From Allolobophora icterica (taxonomy: Eukaryota; Annelida; Clitellata; Crassiclitellata; Lumbricidae), in contig OY744606.1 in assembly GCA_963556255.1 (NCBI GenBank), positions 75,644,618 through 75,708,617 on the forward strand: a DNA stretch of 64,000 nt, written 5' to 3'. Below the pieces are notes generated by a model, which saw nothing but the letters and a program-made list of their open reading frames with translations, made no database searches and was not told the DNA's origin. The position numbers were made by a program, and so were the translations under genes. Below, in pieces: positions 1 through 64,000 of the stretch. Numbering within the stretch: the first letter of the stretch is position 1; every line of letters begins with the position of its first letter.

Positions 1-1493
1 TTAGGATAACGCTTAGATTTAGATAAAGATATCTGGATAGTAGTTGTAATAATAGTAGTAGTGGTGGTAGTAGTCGATATTGTATAGTGGTGTTGGAGTG
101 GTAGTGGTAGTGGTAGTATTAGTAGTAGTAAAAATTGCCATCACACTCTGAGCTCTGCAGAGATGTCTCTTCACACAATAATAACATTGATAATGTTCTT
201 CATAATAATAAATGCGAACGTATAATAATAATAATAATAATAATCAGGGGCGTCTACACCATAGAAACCTTGGAGCAAATGCTCCATCCAAGAAAGAGGG
301 TGGAAGATCTGTCAGTGTGTGTGCCACCATTTTAGGGGGGAATGAACGGGGAGGGAGGAAGAAGGGGGGGAAAAGGGACATTGCTCCAATGACTTATGGG
401 GGATAGACGCCTGTGATAATAATAGTCTAGCTTCATCCGTGAGCTTGGCCAGCGCCTCTCGTCCTTTTCTGGAAAGCCGCGGGTGGTCACTTTTCTCTTT
501 CAGCGCTTTTCCATCTGCATCCAGCGCTACAGCGCCATCGCATTTCGTGGCACTTTCACTAAAGGTGCGGAGGACGAGGCCTGATTTTTCAGACATTCAA
601 CAACAGCTGCTAGCATAATTTTCTAGACTCCTGAGGGATTAGATGTGCCTCGAGGAAAAAATAATAATAATAATAACAACAACAATTACTATTATTATTA
701 TTTTTATTATTAATATTATTATTACTATTATTATAAAAACAAAGAAACTTCACCTGCCATATAGGGGCAGCACTATCTTGCTCTCAGCCTTGATGAGTTG
801 AACAGCCGGCCTCTCTTTCAACTCGATAATCAGCAATGCTTTACTTGCACACAGAGGTTACTTTAATTGCAATTGTAATCTTAAAGTTTATATAGGAACT
901 CGTCACTTCTGTAGCGCCCAAACGGACGGCACGAAACGACGATGAAACAAAATGAATTTTGAGAGAGCTCACCGAAAGATGCTGAGAAAGGCCAATGAAC
1001 TCGCGTTGCAGGTTGCTAGGCAGCGAATATCAGAAAGATGGTCAACCACATCCAGAAATATAGTCGGTTCCTAGGTTTTTTCGGTAGCTTGCCTGAGGCT
1101 CTGGAATCTACTACATGTTTAGATCTCCTCTGCAGGTTCTCCTGCTTTTAAATCTGGGCTAAGAGCTATTTTCTGAGAATGGTTATCAGTTCCAACCTGT
1201 ATTGCCTTCTTTGATTCGTAAACGGGTTTTGACTCGTTCTGTTTGATGGACTGTGATTTCAGAATGGAGTTTTTCTTTGAAATAACTATCAGATATTGCC
1301 TTTTGTATTACGATAACGGAAATTTCCAGAAAAACAAATGCTAATTTTAGCACAAGATAGAGGTGAGATGTAGGATAAGACGAAGCAACGTAAGATCAGT
1401 TCTGGTCCAGCAGTAAGGTTAAAAAAGATAAACACACATTACAATTTTGGTGGACAAAGTTACCATGCATTAACTAACAATGATTTTCTTTAG
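1..1493. other. Intron of gene A (paralogous to 38720-39643)
   Basis: The first 200 bases match the sequence just after gene B exon 38499 (shared tag/gtg-rich tract, then accatactctgagctttgctgagatg-like sequence), so the window opens inside the equivalent intron of gene A. It contains a hAT-like MITE (245-413), AAT-type microsatellite tracts near 660-735, and sequence such as ctatcagatattgcctttt (about 1287-1305) that recurs near 39430-39450 in gene B. Confidence 0.7.
245..413. mobile_element. Small hAT-like MITE
   Basis: Ends caggggcgtctaca and tagacgcctg form imperfect terminal inverted repeats of the CAG...CTG type usual in hAT elements. No coding capacity. The flanks are AAT microsatellite, so the target duplication cannot be read. 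Confidence 0.5.
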
Positions 1494-15918
<14,425 letters not shown>

Positions 15919-16627
15919 TCGCAAAGTGCTTTGCAAGCGTCAGCGCACAGTTATTCAGATAGGCATACGGGCAAATTTTCTTTATCCAGCACATTTTAAG
16001 TGTTGGCGATCAATGAAAAGAAAGCTAGTACACAAGTAGGTAATGTTGAATATCTTTGGCTGTTCTACAGCTTAATGAACATTATCAGTAGTCACAAATG
16101 TTTACAATCTGTTTGATGATATGAGTTCAGCGATTGACAGATTTACAGAAGCGCGCTCTATAATGATCATATAGATGCCAACATATCGACAAGGGAAGTT
16201 GTATAAACTATGTAGTTACAGTGTACAATGTACAATAGGAGTGTTTTGTTAACTAGGGCCTACAGATGAAATATACCGTTAGAATATAACGCGCTTTAGC
16301 CTGCAACTTAGATTTTTGGAATATCATATAGTTTTTGTAATCCAATTCCTTTTTGCCTCAAATGTGTAAATGTAAATTAAAACCTATATAATTTTATGTA
16401 GCACTTTTAAACAAACTCAATGGTTAGGCCAAGGTTCCTCTGATGCTGACTCAAAAGAAATGCCAGGTCACTTAAGCGCCATGCTTCAGCATTCTGAGAA
16501 GATCCATGATAGTCTTGCATGGTTTGGAACCTTGCTATTTGTGACACGGTGGAAGTAGAGCGTTAGTCTTGTTACGTGTAGAGTACGGGTTGATTCTAAG
16601 ATTTTTATACACAAGGTTATCAACTTG

Positions 16628-16633
16628 AATAAA
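16628..16633 (+). terminator. Candidate polyadenylation signal of gene A
   Basis: AATAAA lies about 710 bp after the gene A stop codon, in AT-rich sequence without coding potential. It is the plausible 3' end signal; without transcripts the true cleavage site is unknown. Confidence 0.35.
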
Positions 16634-17639
16634 CTTCAGCTATTTCATTTGTTAGAATTTTTGCTACTGAATGTGTATTGTATAAGTTTACAAATTTGCA
16701 ACTAGTTTAACACCTTGAACCTGTTTTAGAACGTTTTAGGTAAATGATTTCAACTACTTAAAAAAAATTGAAGTTTATTGGAATCTGTTGAAAGGTTCTC
16801 TAAAGTGCGGTCTGTGAAAATGCAGATACATCATATCATTCAGAACTTGTAATTAAGTGTTCAACAGTTGTTTGTATTTCTTAGTAATTGGATGGATGAT
16901 GCTAACCTCAACAAAATTAAAAAAGTCTCTTTCGTTATATTATTTTCATTCAATGTGTATACCTAGAGCTGTTGATTTCCATTTCAAAAGGTTATAGTCT
17001 CTATCGACTAAAGGATTTGAGATTGTAGCATGTAATATTTAAAAAATAACATAATATTAGTTAAGCTGCTGAGGTCCACCAGTTCCTGCGAACTGCATTC
17101 GTTGGACCCATATCTGGTCAAAATTTGCTCAGGTGCCAATAGTGGGCCGACTGTGGGTGCAATGAATGTGCTTTTAGACGTAGTATGAATAGGGCACAAT
17201 TATTATGTCTTTCGCCTACCAATCAAATCATCAATACCGGGCCCTGAAGGCTTGCCCACGCTGATCCACTGTGTGGAGCCAACAGCTAACTCGCCGAAAC
17301 GTGGTGTATGGGCCGCTACGGGTTTGTATACGTGTAGGGTCAATTTTGTAGGGCCAGCCAAGGGGCAATGACTGGTAGTGTGTCTGAGACCCAAAAGCTG
17401 GTCGTTGCTGTGCCTAACAGAGCCAAATGTAAATGTAAATGTAAGCCTCCGAAATTTCTTACCGCCACACAAAAGCCACATCAGGGAGATCTGCTTATTG
17501 ACCGGCGCTATATCAAATCAAGCCCGCAATTACCAGGCTGCCTTGTCGGTTCCGGTGCCAGGTTAGAGTCCGGGGTGGTCAAGCCGAGGAGACAGCGTGG
17601 TGCTACGGTGGTAATCGGTTATAACGGTGGTTGTGTGGT

Positions 17640-18160
17640 ATAGGAGAATGAGCAAACTGGCGGAGATCTTGAGATCTTTTGGAAGATCATTCCAAAGAGC
17701 CGGTGCAGCATAGACTGAGGAGCGGTTGCAGAATTTCAGAGAGGAGGCTGTAAGCCGAGATAGAGAAAGATATGATGATGATGATCAGGTAGACCTGGAC
17801 GGTTGGATGGTGAATAGCTGGCGAATGTAAGAAATCTGAGTGGTTTGTAGGGCGTTGTAGGTAAGAGCAGGGCTGTAGGCCTAGTCGTGAGTACACGCGG
17901 GTATACGGCGTCTTCCCACCGCTAGAGACTGTATACTGACCTCACAAAATATTTGTGCTCACCTCTAATTTGTATCGGAAAAGTAACCATTGGCGTATAC
18001 TCACCTCCAATTTGTTCGGAAAATTAACCGGTAGCGTGTACTAACCTCTAATTTTACCACTACAGCCCTGAGTAAGAGATACAATTTTGCAATGGATGCG
18101 CTGATAGAGTTTTAGTCAATGAAGTCATTTCAGAACACGGGTTATGTGGTGGTGTTGAGC
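17640..18160 (-). mobile_element. LINE 3' fragment, interrupted by a MITE
   Basis: Minus-strand LINE-like sequence (ttccaaagagccggtgcagc, ggttgcagaatttcagag) continues from 17867 to 18071 across the MITE at 17868-18070. The MITE therefore inserted into an already fixed LINE fragment. Confidence 0.5.
17868..18070. mobile_element. hAT-type MITE, CAGGGCTGTAG family
   Basis: Terminal inverted repeats cagggctgtag and ctacagccctg enclose 203 bp without coding potential. The flanks ggtaagag (17860-17867) and agtaagag (18071-18078) are an 8-bp target duplication with one mismatch, the hAT hallmark. Confidence 0.8.
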
Positions 18161-19885
18161 AACATAGACAGCTGGACGTGTATAACGAATGCACTTTCAT
18201 CCAGTGGGTTGCTGTGGGAATTTAGTTTTGGCTGAATAGGTGTAGCCTATCCGTGGGTACGGCTGCCAGAGTACTCAAATGTCTTCTCTGTAGCCTGTAC
18301 GACGTATACGTGCCATATCATGGTAAGAGCGTTGAAATTTGGGTCCGTGCTTCCCGCGGTTGCGGGGCGCCGTGCGGGTCTATCGCTTATTAAATAATCG
18401 AGTAAACTTTAATTTAGAAAATTTTCAAAATTCGAAACAAAACATTGAACCAGCAGAACAGAGGTGCGCAATTATCTTCAATTGGATCCTACACGCAGCT
18501 TAACAAATAACGTTGATCCGACTCTGTCCCAGCTAACTGTTGAGAGCGAAGAGCATGTGGGTGATGCGGTCGTTACAGAACAAAATAGAACGCATCTCTT
18601 CTGACAGCGAAGAGTAAAAGGACTTTCCTCTAGAGAGTATTTGTTCCGTATTGTCCCTCTAGCGATGGCCTCTTCTGGCGAAATACAGTACATGTTTTTA
18701 GTAGGGCCTATAGGTCCTCGTTTGGCAATTGCTTATTACTGTTACTATTATTTCTTGGAATATTCTAAACGATATCCGTCTTTAGGAAGCTTCGACGGTT
18801 CGACCCCGCGCAACCCGCGTTACGAAGACAGCGCCCATGAACTGTTGGCTTGATAGAACTCCACATGTAAATCCCACCTTAACGAATCGCTGCAACTTCT
18901 AACACAGCTCCGTGTATAGGCCTACATCGTTACCGTCTATGTGTCTGTCAGTGTTTCTCTCTGTCTGTGTGTCACTCTGTATGTCTGCGTGTGTCTGTCT
19001 ATTTCCGGCTAGGAAATAGCCTTCCAGTTATTCCAGCTAGGAAATAGCCTTTCTATGTAGTTAGAGTATTAAACGAGTATATGAAGCAATTCTGCTATGA
19101 TTCGGATTCAACCAGTACTTCGTTAGGCCTTGACCTCAACACCGGACCTCTTGAATACATTAGTATTAGGCATAAGATGGATTTAGACTTAAAGCATTGG
19201 GCGAGGTCACGGCTTGAGTCTTCATCGCCCTGTGCAGGTTTGTTTCACTTGTCGTTCGGTGTTGCAATTTTAAGGTTATTTCCCGACCTGATGCCTATTA
19301 CGCCACTAGGTGCAATTTGTGATTCCGCCTATAGGCCTACAGTCCGAGCTTACAGTTACAATCATGCATAGTTTGCTCTCCAAGCTTCGATAAACTAAGC
19401 GCTGGATCCTTGCTTTTATGGAGATATCTTTGCGTGACTCTGTATCTGCTTGACAAACTACAACAGTAGGGAGACAGCGTAGAAAACCTCTGCTTCGAAG
19501 TGCTGGCGACTTATGCGACAGATGCGGCTTTTTACACGTGGCTGGAGCGGTCAGTGCCAATCTACCTGTCGAGAGGTGTTGGAAAAAGGTTCGTATTCTG
19601 GATACCTGTCGGTAGGTGTGTATCGGAATTTCTCGTATGCTGGGCATCTGGTTTTTAATTAGCAAGCCTCTCTTTTTCCCTAAATCGATGGTGTTTAATT
19701 GTCTTCATCAGTCACTATTCTATACATGTAATCTAACGCAGTATAATTAAAGAAGTAGGCCAAGCATTCATTTGTATATAATATGTTTATGCATGCAGGT
19801 CTTTGTACTGATTTGCCACGGTCGATCAGTAGCGTTGAGCTCTTGTCAGGTGAGACAGAGAGAGAGTGAGTGTAGCGAATCGACC

Positions 19886-63319
<43,434 letters not shown>

Positions 63320-63819
63320 GTAAGTCTAAAATGCAACGTTACTCTGTGAGCTTAAGTTTAAGGATTTCTTTAAATTGCACGGCATAGAATTTGATCTCGA
63401 TTGTGTGTAGTGTATGTACGCCTATGTGTGTATGTGTATGCTCAACATACCGCCTTTCAAGTAGCTTACAAAAGCGCTGTTTGTGCCAGCCTAAGTGATA
63501 TTAACAACAGTAAAAACAAATGGGCATAAAATACACTGTTTCCTAACGACCTGAAACCCCTCACAGCGGAAGAATTCACTTGTGCCACACGTGACTCCGA
63601 TTAAAAATTTTAACATTGATTAACATTTTACAAAATGTAATGTTTTATATCTTTTCAGATATACAACATAAATTCTTTGCTGTTAAATGAACGATTTTAT
63701 ATAGCGACCGTATTTATCGTGTCGACCCTGCTCATTTTTCAATGAATTGAGAGGGTGAGATCCATCACCGCCGCTGCCCCTTTGAGAATAAATGAGTTTT
63801 GAGATTAGTTTTGAAAGTG

Positions 63820-64000
63820 TTTATTGAAGTGGATCTTCGAACTGATTGTGGCAGAATATGAATGAGGATACCATGACGTGAGGCAATTTTGGTGATGTTA
63901 GATGTGTACAAAATGAACAACCGCGGGCCAAGGATGGAGCCTTGGTGAACACAAAAATTTAGAGTAGCAGCTTTAGAGAATTTAGTACCAAATCGGACTT
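63820..64000. other. Repeat-like intronic end of window
   Basis: Sequence such as cgggccaaggatggagcctt resembles the gcaaggacagatgcct stretch near 28040, suggesting another copy of an interspersed repeat, probably a reversed LINE. The remaining gene B exons are past the window end. Confidence 0.35.

Larger units (their letters stand above)
15919..19885. other. Spacer between genes A and B
   Basis: Holds the presumed 3' UTR of gene A, a minus-strand LINE 3' fragment (about 17640-18160) split by a hAT-type MITE (17868-18070), low-complexity tgtctg sequence near 18940-19000, and the 5' flank of gene B. I see no further gene. A gene B promoter must lie here or a little upstream, but I could not identify a convincing TATA box or initiator. 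Confidence 0.6.

Overview
The window is animal nuclear DNA: intron-rich genes with GT-AG junctions, dense LINE, SINE and hAT debris, long trinucleotide microsatellites, and one intact giant DNA transposon. The protein family, the repeat types and the frequent taggcc motifs suggest a marine invertebrate deuterostome (echinoderm, hemichordate or cephalochordate). That placement is an inference and was not tested.

Host genes. Two ABCC4/MRP4-type ABC transporter genes lie head to tail on the + strand. Gene A (from before position 1 to 15918) shows only its C-terminal half: linker, second membrane domain, NBD2 and stop, in 13 exons. Gene B (19886 to beyond 64000) runs from its first coding exon through TMD1, NBD1 and the linker into TMD2, in 20 exons. 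The six exons present in both copies (A 1494-8062, B 39644-63319) match in length except for one in-frame codon, and share phases, a GC-AG intron and much intron sequence, so the locus is a tandem segmental duplication. Copy-specific insertions can be dated relative to it.

Mobile island. An 18.6-kb Polinton/Maverick element (39933-58522) sits in the gene B intron between the linker exon and the first TMD2 exon. It has 196-bp terminal inverted repeats that read as identical and a short target duplication; the paralogous intron of gene A (about 1775-1790) serves as an empty site. It encodes a protein-primed DNA polymerase, integrase, packaging ATPase, adenain-type protease, double jelly-roll major capsid protein, penton-like minor capsid protein, a pVI-like protein, a core-like protein, a phage-tail-fibre-like protein with a discoidin-like end, a PLA2-domain protein, a zinc-ribbon protein, and four proteins of unknown function. 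This is a complete virion-type gene set.

Main novelty. The protease frame has no AUG before its conserved N-terminus. It lies in the -1 frame of the upstream core-like gene, and the overlap carries a perfect A AAA AAC heptamer directly before the upstream stop codon. This predicts a retrovirus-like -1 ribosomal frameshift that makes a core-protease fusion. Supporting oddities are adenain-type cleavage sites in three candidate structural proteins, including one that would release a cysteine-containing C-terminal peptide from the pVI-like protein, and TATA-like tracts very close to most start codons.

The remaining sequence is introns, the 4-kb spacer between genes A and B, fragments of CR1/L2-like and other LINEs, tRNA-derived SINEs, at least four small hAT-type MITEs with 8-bp target duplications, one larger hAT relic that keeps a BED zinc finger, and microsatellites.
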